NCBI GenBank assembly: GCA_027083345.1
Contig: JALWOZ010000025.1
Span: 1 to 50,085 of the forward strand
DNA length: 50,085 bases
Direction of reading: 5' to 3'
Origin: Candidatus Kaiserbacteria bacterium
GTDB lineage: Bacteria > Patescibacteriota > Minisyncoccia > Phycocordibacterales > UBA2100
In this document: one piece after another, positions 40,743-49,038 of the stretch
Layout: each line of letters starts with the position of its first letter
Numbering within the stretch: position 1 is the stretch's first letter
Notes under the pieces: model-generated
Told to the model about the DNA's origin: nothing
Seen by the model: the letters and a program-made list of their open reading frames with translations, nothing else
Databases searched by the model: none
Translations under genes and position numbers: made by a program

Positions 40743-41378
40743 ATGAACAAAAATAAAAGAGGGAAGTTTATAGTCTTAGATGGCGGAGAGGGAGCTGGTA
40801 AAACTACTGTGGCAAAGGCTGTGGTAGACAAGTTGGGCTGGAATGCCATATACACTCGTGAGCCGGGAGGCTCACAATATGCAGAGAAGATCCGTGAGTT
40901 ATTACTCTCTGATGATGCTAAGCACTCAGATGCAGAGACTCAATTTGCCCTCTTTTGGGCGGCTCGGAGAGATTTCCTTAAGCATGTTGTGATACCGGCC
41001 TTAAATGACGGTAAGACATTAATAACAGACAGATTTGACTCATCTACATATGCGTATCAGATAGTGGCTCAGGGTAACCCAAAGCTCGAGAAGCTTTTTT
41101 GGCAAGTTAGAGACACCTTCTTAGACGGATATGAGCCAGATGTGTATATACTCTTAGATATAGAGCCTACAGAGGGCTTAACAAGAGCTGGGAGTAGAGG
41201 AGAGGCAGAGCTAAATCACTTTGATAAGAGGAAGTTGAACTTCCACCTGCAGGTTAATCAAGGTCTCAGAGACTTTGTGCTTAAGAAGGTAAGTAATGGG
41301 GAAGTGGTAGATGCGAGTCAGGGGGTAGAGAAGGTGATAGCTGATACACTAGAGGTTATTACTAAGACAATGGAATAA
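40743..41378 (+). CDS. tmk: Thymidylate kinase
   Basis: This 211-residue enzyme phosphorylates dTMP to dTDP. It has the P-loop GGEGAGKTT (residues 14-22), the REPGGSQYAEKIREL segment, and DRFDSSTYAYQ. It completes a run of ThyX-like, dcd, dut, Nudix and tmk genes that makes dTDP from dCTP and dUMP. Confidence 0.94.
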   Translation: MNKNKRGKFIVLDGGEGAGKTTVAKAVVDKLGWNAIYTREPGGSQYAEKIRELLLSDDAKHSDAETQFALFWAARRDFLKHVVIPALNDGKTLITDRFDSSTYAYQIVAQGNPKLEKLFWQVRDTFLDGYEPDVYILLDIEPTEGLTRAGSRGEAELNHFDKRKLNFHLQVNQGLRDFVLKKVSNGEVVDASQGVEKVIADTLEVITKTME

Positions 41379-41417
41379 GCAAGACATTTAGCTATAAATT
41401 TGTTACTCTGGAGCGCG

Positions 41418-42491
41418 ATGACAGTCAAACGCAATAAGACAATACAGACACCTCATGGAGAGCTTGTGATGCCCTTCTTTATGCCGGATGCTACGCGCTC
41501 GGGTGTGCGAGGGTTACCTATGGAGGAGATAGTTGGGACGGGTATCAGTGCAATGTGCATGAACACCTACCACTTGATGCTCCGCCCTGGAGTAGAGACA
41601 GTTAAGAGGGCTGGTGGCTTACACAACTTTAGTGGGTGGGGTGGACCTATACTTACAGACTCTGGAGGGTATCAAGTATTCTCTCTTATACATGCCAATC
41701 CAAAGTTGGGGAAGATAACAGAGGAGGGAGCCAAGTTTAGAGATGTATACAGTGGCGCATGGCATATGCTCACTCCAGAGAGGTCTATACAGGTGCAGTG
41801 CGACTTAGGAGTGGACATGATGGTGATACTAGACGATGTGCGCCCTAATGACAGAAGCAGGCAGGAGTTGAGTGAGGCAGTAGAGAGGACTGTAAGATGG
41901 GCCGAGCGCGCGTGGTTAGAGTATCAAAAGCAGGCTAAAGAGCGCGGGTGGACAGAGCAGACGCGCCCAAAGGTATTCGCCGTAGTGCAAGGTGGGCCTC
42001 ACTTAGACCTTAGGCAGAGGTGCTTAGATGGATTGCTTGAGGTTGGCGAATGGGATGGCTTCGGCTTCGGTGGCTTGCATATAGCTGACGATGGAGTGAT
42101 GATGGATGAGTTGGTTAAGGGTGTTGCAGAGATGATTCCAGACGAGAAGCTCAAGTTTGCTCTTGGTGTGGGCAAGCCAGAGGACATCCGTAAGTTTTAC
42201 GAGTATGGGTGGGACATGTTTGATTGCACGCTACCAACAAGGGATGGCAGACACGGCAGAGCATACCTTTGGAATAAGGGAGATGTAAAGATAGAGAATA
42301 TAAATACATCAGTAAATATACATTCAAATGAGCCGTTAGAGCAAGGTTGTGAATGTGGATGCAGAGAGTATAGGCGAGGTTACTTAAGGCACTTATTGCA
42401 AGTGAGTGACACAGCTGCAGGTGCTGTGATAATGCGCCACAATCTGCATGTGTACGCCAAGTTACTTAAAGAGCTTAGAGATGTTGAATAA
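41418..42491 (+). CDS. tgt: tRNA-guanine transglycosylase (Tgt family)
   Basis: This 357-residue enzyme exchanges guanine 34 of tRNAs for a queuine precursor. It keeps the acid-base TDSGG (D81), the nucleophile in FDCTLPTR, and a C-terminal zinc site. The base-recognition motif usually reads DECTP and here is LDDVRPND (D139-V141), with valine where bacterial enzymes have cysteine. The zinc motif is CECGC instead of the usual CxCxxC. The frame extends to a TTG at 41400, but the ATG at 41418 matches the family N-terminus and has a GGAG four bases before it. No queuosine synthesis genes are seen. Confidence 0.9.
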   Translation: MTVKRNKTIQTPHGELVMPFFMPDATRSGVRGLPMEEIVGTGISAMCMNTYHLMLRPGVETVKRAGGLHNFSGWGGPILTDSGGYQVFSLIHANPKLGKITEEGAKFRDVYSGAWHMLTPERSIQVQCDLGVDMMVILDDVRPNDRSRQELSEAVERTVRWAERAWLEYQKQAKERGWTEQTRPKVFAVVQGGPHLDLRQRCLDGLLEVGEWDGFGFGGLHIADDGVMMDELVKGVAEMIPDEKLKFALGVGKPEDIRKFYEYGWDMFDCTLPTRDGRHGRAYLWNKGDVKIENINTSVNIHSNEPLEQGCECGCREYRRGYLRHLLQVSDTAAGAVIMRHNLHVYAKLLKELRDVE

Positions 42492-42509
42492 GTATAGTAT
42501 AGTATAAAC

Positions 42510-42755
42510 ATGAGTATTAAATACAATAACATTTTAGACACTGTAGAAGATGAAGGTGTAAAGGTACAATCTTATTATGGTAAATACTTAGTAAACTCTT
42601 ATGAGGAGGCCCTAGAGCGCGCCAAGGTAATGGACTTTGTAGGTGGTGTGAGAGAGGAGGGCAAGGAGCATGCAATGATGTTTAGCTCTCAAGAGGAGTT
42701 TGATGAGGAGATTAAAGGTAAGGTGTATCCAGTTGCTATAGTGCCTCTTGTGTAG
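42510..42755 (+). CDS. Small protein of unknown function
   Basis: I do not recognise this 81-residue protein. It is acidic, without a signal peptide, and has a helix with NSYEEALERAKVMDFVGGV and a short end FDEEIKGKVYPVAIVPLV. Its ATG follows a repeat of TATAG units that may be a promoter. It is 18 bases after tgt and could be co-transcribed. Confidence 0.6.
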   Translation: MSIKYNNILDTVEDEGVKVQSYYGKYLVNSYEEALERAKVMDFVGGVREEGKEHAMMFSSQEEFDEEIKGKVYPVAIVPLV

Positions 42756-42791
42756 TTCAATGCTTTTTGGTTGGTATAATTGTGTATAACT

Positions 42792-42821
42792 TTGTCTTTA
42801 GTGTGTTGTTTATACTATAAT
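42792..42821 (+). promoter_or_regulatory. Promoter of the small exported protein
   Basis: TTGTCT (42792-42797) and TATAAT (42816-42821) are spaced by 18 bases. The ATG of the next gene lies 6 bases after the -10 box, so the transcript would be leaderless. Confidence 0.6.
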
Positions 42822-42827
42822 AAAAGA

Positions 42828-43196
42828 ATGCAGAATATAAAAGTCTTAATATTAAGTTTATTAATAGGCGTAACTTTGGCAGCCAGTATAACATATGCCG
42901 CATGGTCTACCAATACTTGGCATGATCCAAATTCGTGGATTTCTAATGGCGCTACAATATCTGCTCAAAAGATAGCAGAGAATTTTGCATATCTTAAGGC
43001 TAGAGTAGGGAGTACTCCCACATGTACACCTGTAACTACTCTAGTGTCTGTTTGTAGTTACGGTGCCAGTTCCTCTGATTGCCCATCTTCTCATCCTGTA
43101 TTGTTGAGTGCGTATAATCAAGGATCTTCGTGTGGAGGAGGTGGAGGGTCAAAAAATTACTACTCCCTCACATGTTTAGGTGTTGTCTGTCAATAA
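42828..43196 (+). CDS. Small exported protein of unknown function
   Basis: This 122-residue protein has a signal peptide (residues 4-22, ending near ITYAA). The mature part has WSTNTWHDPNSWISNGATI, then a helix (AQKIAENFAYLKARVGS), and a Cys- and Gly-rich tail with a GGGGG run. The first part resembles short surface proteins often seen unnamed in CPR genomes. Open frame continues back to 42780, but the ATG at 42828 fits the promoter and a normal signal peptide. It converges with ung. Confidence 0.6.
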   Translation: MQNIKVLILSLLIGVTLAASITYAAWSTNTWHDPNSWISNGATISAQKIAENFAYLKARVGSTPTCTPVTTLVSVCSYGASSSDCPSSHPVLLSAYNQGSSCGGGGGSKNYYSLTCLGVVCQ

Positions 43197-43221
43197 TGGT
43201 CTTTGCTGAGTAGGTAGTCAA

Positions 43222-43896
43222 TTACCAATTTATAATGTTACTATCCGCATGGTGTTGTTTTAAATAGTCATTAGCTTTAGAGAAGTGCTTACAACCTAAG
43301 AACCCTCTATAAGCAGACAATGGAGAAGGGTGGGAAGATTCCAATACTAAGTGTTTATCTTGATTTATGAGAGTCTTTTTAGATTTAGCATAATTGCCCC
43401 ATAATATAAACACTACGTGTTCTTTGTGTTTGGATATTTTGTTTATAACATAGTCTGTAAACTCTACCCAACCTATGTTTGAGTGACTACCCGGATCGTT
43501 TTCTTTCACCGTTAGTATTGAATTTAGCAATAATACACCTTGTTGAGCCCAATGTGATAAGTCTGTATCGGTATTGATAGACCCTATGTCTGCTTTAATT
43601 TCTTTAAATATATTTGATAACGTTGGGGGCGCTGTAATGTCTTTGGGTACAGAAAAGCTTAATCCATTAGCTTGGCCTTTTTTATAATAAGGATCTTGTC
43701 CGAGTATAACTACTCTAACTTTATCAAATGGAGTCTCATTAAATGCTTTGAATATATTCTTGTAAGCGGGGTACACACGCTCTTTTTTATTTGAGTAATC
43801 TAAGCGTACTCTCTTAATTGTTTCTTTAAATGATTTATTATTAATATAATCATGTAATATGTTTGTCCAAGATTGCTCCATATCTAAATTGCTCAT
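43222..43896 (-). CDS. ung: Uracil-DNA glycosylase
   Basis: This 224-residue family 1 UDG removes uracil from DNA. GQDPYY carries the catalytic aspartate (D68), and SSHPSPLSAYRG the leucine loop that pushes the base out. FILWGNYAKSK is typical. It diverges from recO over an 87-base gap that contains a long palindrome. With dut and dcd nearby in the cluster, uracil control is well represented here. Confidence 0.95.
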   Translation of the reverse strand: MSNLDMEQSWTNILHDYINNKSFKETIKRVRLDYSNKKERVYPAYKNIFKAFNETPFDKVRVVILGQDPYYKKGQANGLSFSVPKDITAPPTLSNIFKEIKADIGSINTDTDLSHWAQQGVLLLNSILTVKENDPGSHSNIGWVEFTDYVINKISKHKEHVVFILWGNYAKSKKTLINQDKHLVLESSHPSPLSAYRGFLGCKHFSKANDYLKQHHADSNIINW

Positions 43897-43907
43897 AATG
43901 ATGAATG

Positions 43908-43942
43908 ATAACAGAATACAATACTTAAGTGTATTGTGTTAT
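43908..43942. promoter_or_regulatory. Palindrome between ung and recO
   Basis: An imperfect inverted repeat of about 35 bases (ATAACA..AATAC..ACTT with its mirror) lies just upstream of ung and between the two divergent repair genes. It could be an operator for both or the overlapping promoters. AT-rich DNA makes chance symmetry possible. Confidence 0.4.
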
Positions 43943-43983
43943 AGGTAACGAGTAAAGAGGAGTGATATGGTATTATTGTATAT

Positions 43984-44523
43984 ATGAGTTACGCTATATA
44001 TAATACAGAGGCAGTAGTCTTAAAGAGAGTTGAGCATGGAGAGGCAGATGTATTGCTGTGGATGATTACCAAAGACTTAGGGCTGATAATCGCCAAAGCA
44101 CAAGGTGTACGTAAGTTAGAGGCTAAGATGAGAGGATACCTGCAACTGTTTAAGTATTGTAGGGTTTCTTTGGTTAGGGGTAAATGCATGTGGAGAGTAA
44201 CAGGAGCAGAGATGTCGAGCAATATGACCCCACAAACAATTAAAGACCGCAACCTGCTTAATAGGTTGTCTACTTTTATATGTAGGATAACGCCTTTGGA
44301 ATCTAATACTGTTTGCGAAATCTTTGAATTAATGGTGAATTTAATAAAAAATGATATAAATGTGGACAATATAGATAAATACGAGCTTGTATTAGTAGCT
44401 AAGATATTGGTTAATTTAGGTTATTTAGACGAGCTTAAGGTAGATGAGTTTTATAAAGGGTTAATTACTAGGTATGACTTGGCTACAGATGTTAACAATG
44501 CTATATCTAATAGTCATTTGTAA
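43984..44523 (+). CDS. recO: RecO-like recombination mediator (short)
   Basis: This 179-residue protein has the N-terminal OB-like segment AVVLKRVEHGEADVLLWMITKDLG and AKAQGVRKLEAKMRGYLQ, typical of RecO, and a helical C-terminal half. It is about 60 residues shorter than standard RecO and lacks a visible zinc-finger cysteine set. RecO helps RecA load at gaps with RecR. It diverges from ung. Confidence 0.8.
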   Translation: MSYAIYNTEAVVLKRVEHGEADVLLWMITKDLGLIIAKAQGVRKLEAKMRGYLQLFKYCRVSLVRGKCMWRVTGAEMSSNMTPQTIKDRNLLNRLSTFICRITPLESNTVCEIFELMVNLIKNDINVDNIDKYELVLVAKILVNLGYLDELKVDEFYKGLITRYDLATDVNNAISNSHL

Positions 44524-44534
44524 ATGTATTGACG

Positions 44535-44543
44535 TGGTATAAT
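44535..44543 (+). promoter_or_regulatory. Extended -10 promoter
   Basis: TGG followed by TATAAT (44538-44543) forms an extended -10. The ATG of the next gene is at 44551, 7 bases on, indicating a leaderless transcript. Confidence 0.6.
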
Positions 44544-44550
44544 TTATTCT

Positions 44551-46569
44551 ATGGATATACCCGAAGAATTAAAGAAATCTAAACGTTCAGAATTTAAAGA
44601 AGACGATAATATAGATAAATTAAGGAGTTTGATGTACTCCAGAGAGCGTAAAGGATTTTTGCCTTGGCGTCGGAGGAGTGAGACCCCTAAGGAGAAACCA
44701 TTAGTAAAAGAATCTTGGGAGTATAATAGTCCTCCTAAAAAGTCGCATAACACCACTAAAATGTCTTTAGGTTGGGCTAAGGTTTTGTTGGCTATCTCTG
44801 TAACCTTTTTTATAGCGGCTGGAGTTGGTGCTTTTGCTTTTTTACATAAGACAGTGAGCCCAGTCTCTGAGGACAATGTAGATATTACAATAGAAGGTAG
44901 TACTTCTGCTGTCTCTGGGTCTGTGCTTGAGTTGCAGGTATTAATAACAAATCGCAATGATTCTTCTTTAGAATTGGCAGATGCAGTTATAACTTATCCA
45001 GACGGCACTGTGTCTCCAATAGATTTTAAGACTCCGTTAGATGCTGAGAGATTGCCTCTTGGTTTAGTAGAGGCTCGTAGCGCTCGTCGTGGGACTATAA
45101 GCGCAGTTATATTAGGTAATGCTGGGGAAACTAAAAAGATAAAAGTAGAATTACAGTATAGGTTAAAGGGGGGCAATGTAATACATTCAAAAACAACGGT
45201 TCATAATGTTTTAATTTCTGCAGATGCGATGAGTATAAGTGTAGATGCTGATAAAGAGTTTACTCCTGGTCAAGAGTCTGCTGTTGCTGTTAATATTAAA
45301 TCAAATTCACCTAATATGCTTAGTGGAGTGTTTGTTGATTTGGAGTTACCATTTGGATTCTCTATAGTAAATAGTGCCCCACCGATAAAAGAAGATAAAA
45401 CAGAGTCTAATAGTTTTGCTCGTTGGTATATTGGAGATTTTAGACCTGGAGAGGAGCGTACGTTGCAACTCTCAGGTAAGGTGGACGGGCAGGTGGGAGA
45501 TATACGAGTAATTAAGGCTAAAGTTGGTTCAGGAGCTAAGAGCAATGACCCTATAAAACCAAATACAAATAAAGTAAATAATCTTGGTAACCCAACTCTG
45601 ATATTGGCGCAAGTACAACATGAGATACACATTAAAAGGCCGTTCTTAAGTGTTGAGATCTTAAAAGACGGGCAACCATTGGATGGACTTAATTTTAATG
45701 CTGGTGAGACGGTAGATTTAGAATTAAAATGGCGGAATAATCTAAGTGTACCAATAGATGATGCAATAATTACAGTAGATATGGGCGGTCTAGCCCTTAG
45801 TAAGGGGGGTGTATATGCTGGTTCTAATGGTTTTTATAGGTCGGTAGATAGTAAAATAATATGGAATAGTAAAACAAGCAGAGGTAAATTAAAACATATT
45901 TTACCTGGAGAAGAAGGTAAATTTAAATTTAAGATAACCCCACTGAGCGAATCATTTTTAGCCAGAAAAGCCATCTCTACTACAATAACTTTCTCTGTTA
46001 GCATGGGGGGTAAGCGTCTAGATGAGAGTGGTGTACCTGAGACATTAACTGGACATCTGTCTACTGAGGTAAAGTTAAATACAAATGTCTCACTAAAGGC
46101 ATTCAGTCTCTTTAAGTCTAGTCCATTTGGCCCTCTGGGCCCATTACCACCAAAAGCTGAATATGAGACTGTTTATGCAATAGTTTGGGAGGTCTCTAAT
46201 ACAACCAATGATATAAAGGATGCTATAGTGCGTGCTGAACTACCATATTACGTTACTTGGCTAGACCGTAAAGAACCGGCGAACGAACAGTTAATTTATA
46301 ATAAGACAAATAATACAGTGGAATGGCATTTGGGTACAGTTAAAGCGGGGACAGGACAGGGAAATCTTACTCGTATTGTTGCCTTTGCAGTAGGGTTGGT
46401 ACCTAGTTATACTCAAGTCAATACAACTCCAGATTTAATTTGGAATCAGACTTTTGAAGCGGTTGATACGTATACAAATAAAAAGATAATAAAGAAAGTA
46501 AAGAATGTTACAACAAAAACCATTTATGATGAAGGGTACAAAGAAGAGTATGCTCATGTAGTTAAGTAA
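44551..46569 (+). CDS. Large single-pass membrane protein with beta-rich external domains
   Basis: This 672-residue protein has a charged cytoplasmic tail (residues 1-70, rich in Lys/Arg), a transmembrane helix at about 76-97, and a long external part. The external part shows DUF11-like or Ig-like strands: spaced phrases such as GSVLELQVLITNRNDSSLEL, FTPGQESAVAVNIKSNSPNM and VDLELKWRNNLSVPIDDAII. They repeat at roughly 130-residue intervals and would form tandem beta-sandwiches. It has no enzyme motif. A surface or envelope role is likely but inferred. Confidence 0.7.
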   Translation: MDIPEELKKSKRSEFKEDDNIDKLRSLMYSRERKGFLPWRRRSETPKEKPLVKESWEYNSPPKKSHNTTKMSLGWAKVLLAISVTFFIAAGVGAFAFLHKTVSPVSEDNVDITIEGSTSAVSGSVLELQVLITNRNDSSLELADAVITYPDGTVSPIDFKTPLDAERLPLGLVEARSARRGTISAVILGNAGETKKIKVELQYRLKGGNVIHSKTTVHNVLISADAMSISVDADKEFTPGQESAVAVNIKSNSPNMLSGVFVDLELPFGFSIVNSAPPIKEDKTESNSFARWYIGDFRPGEERTLQLSGKVDGQVGDIRVIKAKVGSGAKSNDPIKPNTNKVNNLGNPTLILAQVQHEIHIKRPFLSVEILKDGQPLDGLNFNAGETVDLELKWRNNLSVPIDDAIITVDMGGLALSKGGVYAGSNGFYRSVDSKIIWNSKTSRGKLKHILPGEEGKFKFKITPLSESFLARKAISTTITFSVSMGGKRLDESGVPETLTGHLSTEVKLNTNVSLKAFSLFKSSPFGPLGPLPPKAEYETVYAIVWEVSNTTNDIKDAIVRAELPYYVTWLDRKEPANEQLIYNKTNNTVEWHLGTVKAGTGQGNLTRIVAFAVGLVPSYTQVNTTPDLIWNQTFEAVDTYTNKKIIKKVKNVTTKTIYDEGYKEEYAHVVK

Positions 46570-46616
46570 GAGTGGAGTTGTATGTTTGTTTAAGGTAGTT
46601 TATAGTAACCATATTT

Positions 46617-48002
46617 ATGATTAAAGAAGAGATTAATAATAAGATAAAAATGGATGAGATAATAAGTTTTGCTAAACGAAAGGGGTTCGTTTTCCAAGGG
46701 TCTGATATATATGGAGGAGTTGCGGGATTATATGATTATGGGCCTAATGGAGTAGAATTGTTGAATAATATAAAAAAGTCTTGGTGGTATCATAACGTTC
46801 AATTGAAACCTAACTATTATGGGCTTGACTCTGCTATTTTTAAAGATCCTAGAGTGTGGGAAGCCAGCGGGCACACTACCTCTTTCTCAGATCCTATGGC
46901 AGAGTGTAGAGCTTGTAATACCAGATTGCGAGTAGACAAAGTCTTAGAGGGTGTAGGAGTTGATGCTGACGAGAAGATGAGCGAAGAGGAGATAAACAAA
47001 CTCTTTTACGAGAATAAGGGTAAAATAAAATGTACTAAATGTGGAGGTAATGACTTTACAGATGCTAAGGCGTTTAACTTATTGGTAAAATCTAATATGG
47101 GAGATTTTGCAGAGCAGGGTAATAGTCCTGTATATTTACCTGGAGAAGCTAGTCAAGGTATATATATTAATTTTAAAAATATTGTAGATGCCGTACATCC
47201 TAATATACCTTTCGGTGTGGCACAAATAGGTAAAGCTTTCCGCAATGAGATATCTCCACGCAATTTTTTATTTCGTACTAGGGAGTTTGAGCAGGCAGAT
47301 ACTCAGCTTTTTTTAAAGCCAGGAGACAACGATAAAGAGTATGAACAAATTAAGCAAGATAGGTGGCAATGGTATAAGCAAATAGGCTTGAGTGAGCAAA
47401 ACTTAAGGTGGAAGCAACATAATAATCTAGTATTTTACGCAAAAGATGCTTGGGATATTGAGTATAGCTTTCCTACTTATGGATTTGATGAGATAGAGGG
47501 TGTACACAATAGAGGGGATTATGACCTCACTGTACACTCTAAACACTCTGGGGTAGATTTGTCTTTTATAGAGCAATCAACGAGTGAGAGGTTTATACCG
47601 CATGTACTAGAGACTTCTATGGGTCTTGGTAGGGTATTTTTAGCTGTTTTAGCAGAAGCATATACTATTGATAACTTAGGAGGAGATGAGAGAGTGGTGT
47701 TAAAGTTCTCTAAGGAGCTCGCACCGGTGAAGGTGGCAGTATTACCTTTATTAAAAAATAAACCAGAGTTGGTAGATAAGGCCAAAGAAGTATTTAATAT
47801 GCTCTTACCCCACATGACAACTGTTTATGATGCTAGTGGTTCAGTGGGTAAGAGGTACAGAAGGCAAGATGAAATAGGTACACCCCATTGTATAACAGTA
47901 GATTTTGACTCTTTGGAGGATGATTCGGTAACAATTAGAGATAGGGATACAGGCAAGCAAGAAAGAGTAAAGATAACCGAATTGCTAAAAATACTTACAT
48001 AG
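46617..48002 (+). CDS. Glycyl-tRNA synthetase, class II dimeric type
   Basis: This 461-residue enzyme charges tRNA-Gly. It matches the alpha-2 (archaeal/eukaryotic and some bacterial) form rather than the GlyQ/GlyS tetramer. FVFQGSDIYGGVAGLYDYGPNG is the start, in pieces. Zinc-like pairs CRACNTR and CTKCGG are in the insertion, and class II motifs appear at FRNEISPRNFLFRTREFEQ and GLGR with the final anticodon-binding domain (VAVLPLL onward). The start could also be at residue 12. It is 47 bases after the membrane protein gene. Confidence 0.95.
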   Translation: MIKEEINNKIKMDEIISFAKRKGFVFQGSDIYGGVAGLYDYGPNGVELLNNIKKSWWYHNVQLKPNYYGLDSAIFKDPRVWEASGHTTSFSDPMAECRACNTRLRVDKVLEGVGVDADEKMSEEEINKLFYENKGKIKCTKCGGNDFTDAKAFNLLVKSNMGDFAEQGNSPVYLPGEASQGIYINFKNIVDAVHPNIPFGVAQIGKAFRNEISPRNFLFRTREFEQADTQLFLKPGDNDKEYEQIKQDRWQWYKQIGLSEQNLRWKQHNNLVFYAKDAWDIEYSFPTYGFDEIEGVHNRGDYDLTVHSKHSGVDLSFIEQSTSERFIPHVLETSMGLGRVFLAVLAEAYTIDNLGGDERVVLKFSKELAPVKVAVLPLLKNKPELVDKAKEVFNMLLPHMTTVYDASGSVGKRYRRQDEIGTPHCITVDFDSLEDDSVTIRDRDTGKQERVKITELLKILT

Positions 48003-48018
48003 AGTATTATGTAAGTAT

Positions 48019-49038
48019 ATGGATAAGAATCTGACTATTAATATAAGTGTAGGTACTATTATAAAAGTGATAGTCGTTTTGGGTTTGACAGTCTTATTAT
48101 TTCAACTTTATCAATTGGTTTTGGTATTGGTAACAGCTATAGTGATAGCCTCCGCAGTTGAGCCAGCCACAAAAACACTTGTAAAACTTAGGGTCCCTAG
48201 AGTACTAGCAGTTGTATTGATATACATTATGTTACTTAGTGTTTTAGCGGGTGTGGTATATGCATTCGTCCCCCCCTTATTGAAGGAGACTTCAGGGTTA
48301 TTATCGGATACTCCTAGCTTGGTTGAGGTTTTAGGCAAAAGTAATGGTCTAGGCGCTCTACCTGCTGGTGTTGATCTTAATGAGATTGTTAACTCTGTTA
48401 ATCAGTCTGTTACTAAATACTCAGGCAATGTTTTTGCACTTGTTAGCACTGTCTTTGGTGGTGTCCTTACTTTTGTGCTTATAATAGTATTTTCTTTTTA
48501 CTTTGCTGTTAGAGAGAAGAGTATAGAGGAATTCATAAGAGTTATAGTTCCTAAAAAAGACGAAGATTATGTCATCAATTTGTGGGAGCGCTCTCAGCTT
48601 AAAATAGGATTATGGATGCAAGGTCAATTATTATTGGCATTGATAATAGCGGTCCTCACTTTCTTGGGATTGACGATATTGGGAGTTAAATATGCGCTTT
48701 TGCTTGCTGTTGTGGCTGGATTGTTTGAGCTTATTCCAGTATTTGGACCTATTTTATCCGCTATACCTGCATTGGCAGTAGCTTTTGTAACCGGTGGTTT
48801 GCCACTGGTTGGTTTAGTTCTTGCACTTTATATAATAATTCAACAATTTGAGAATCATTTAATATATCCGCTTGTTGTAACAAAAGTAGTAGGAGTACCG
48901 CCATTGATAGTTATAATATCTCTTATTGTGGGAGCGCAACTTGCAGGATTTCTAGGTATTTTATTGTCTGTCCCATTAGCTGCTACTTTGCAAGAAGTTG
49001 TTAAGGATTTAGACAAGTGGAAGCATGAAAAAAAATAA
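48019..49038 (+). CDS. AI-2E family (PerM-type) membrane transporter
   Basis: This 339-residue protein has about seven hydrophobic helices and the family features PRVLAVVLIYIMLLSV, FELIPVFGPILSAIPA and the loop QFENHLIYPLVVTKVVGVPP. The family exports small molecules or ions, and its members have diverse substrates. Its last codons overlap the metG start by 14 bases, so the two are coupled. Confidence 0.9.
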   Translation: MDKNLTINISVGTIIKVIVVLGLTVLLFQLYQLVLVLVTAIVIASAVEPATKTLVKLRVPRVLAVVLIYIMLLSVLAGVVYAFVPPLLKETSGLLSDTPSLVEVLGKSNGLGALPAGVDLNEIVNSVNQSVTKYSGNVFALVSTVFGGVLTFVLIIVFSFYFAVREKSIEEFIRVIVPKKDEDYVINLWERSQLKIGLWMQGQLLLALIIAVLTFLGLTILGVKYALLLAVVAGLFELIPVFGPILSAIPALAVAFVTGGLPLVGLVLALYIIIQQFENHLIYPLVVTKVVGVPPLIVIISLIVGAQLAGFLGILLSVPLAATLQEVVKDLDKWKHEKK

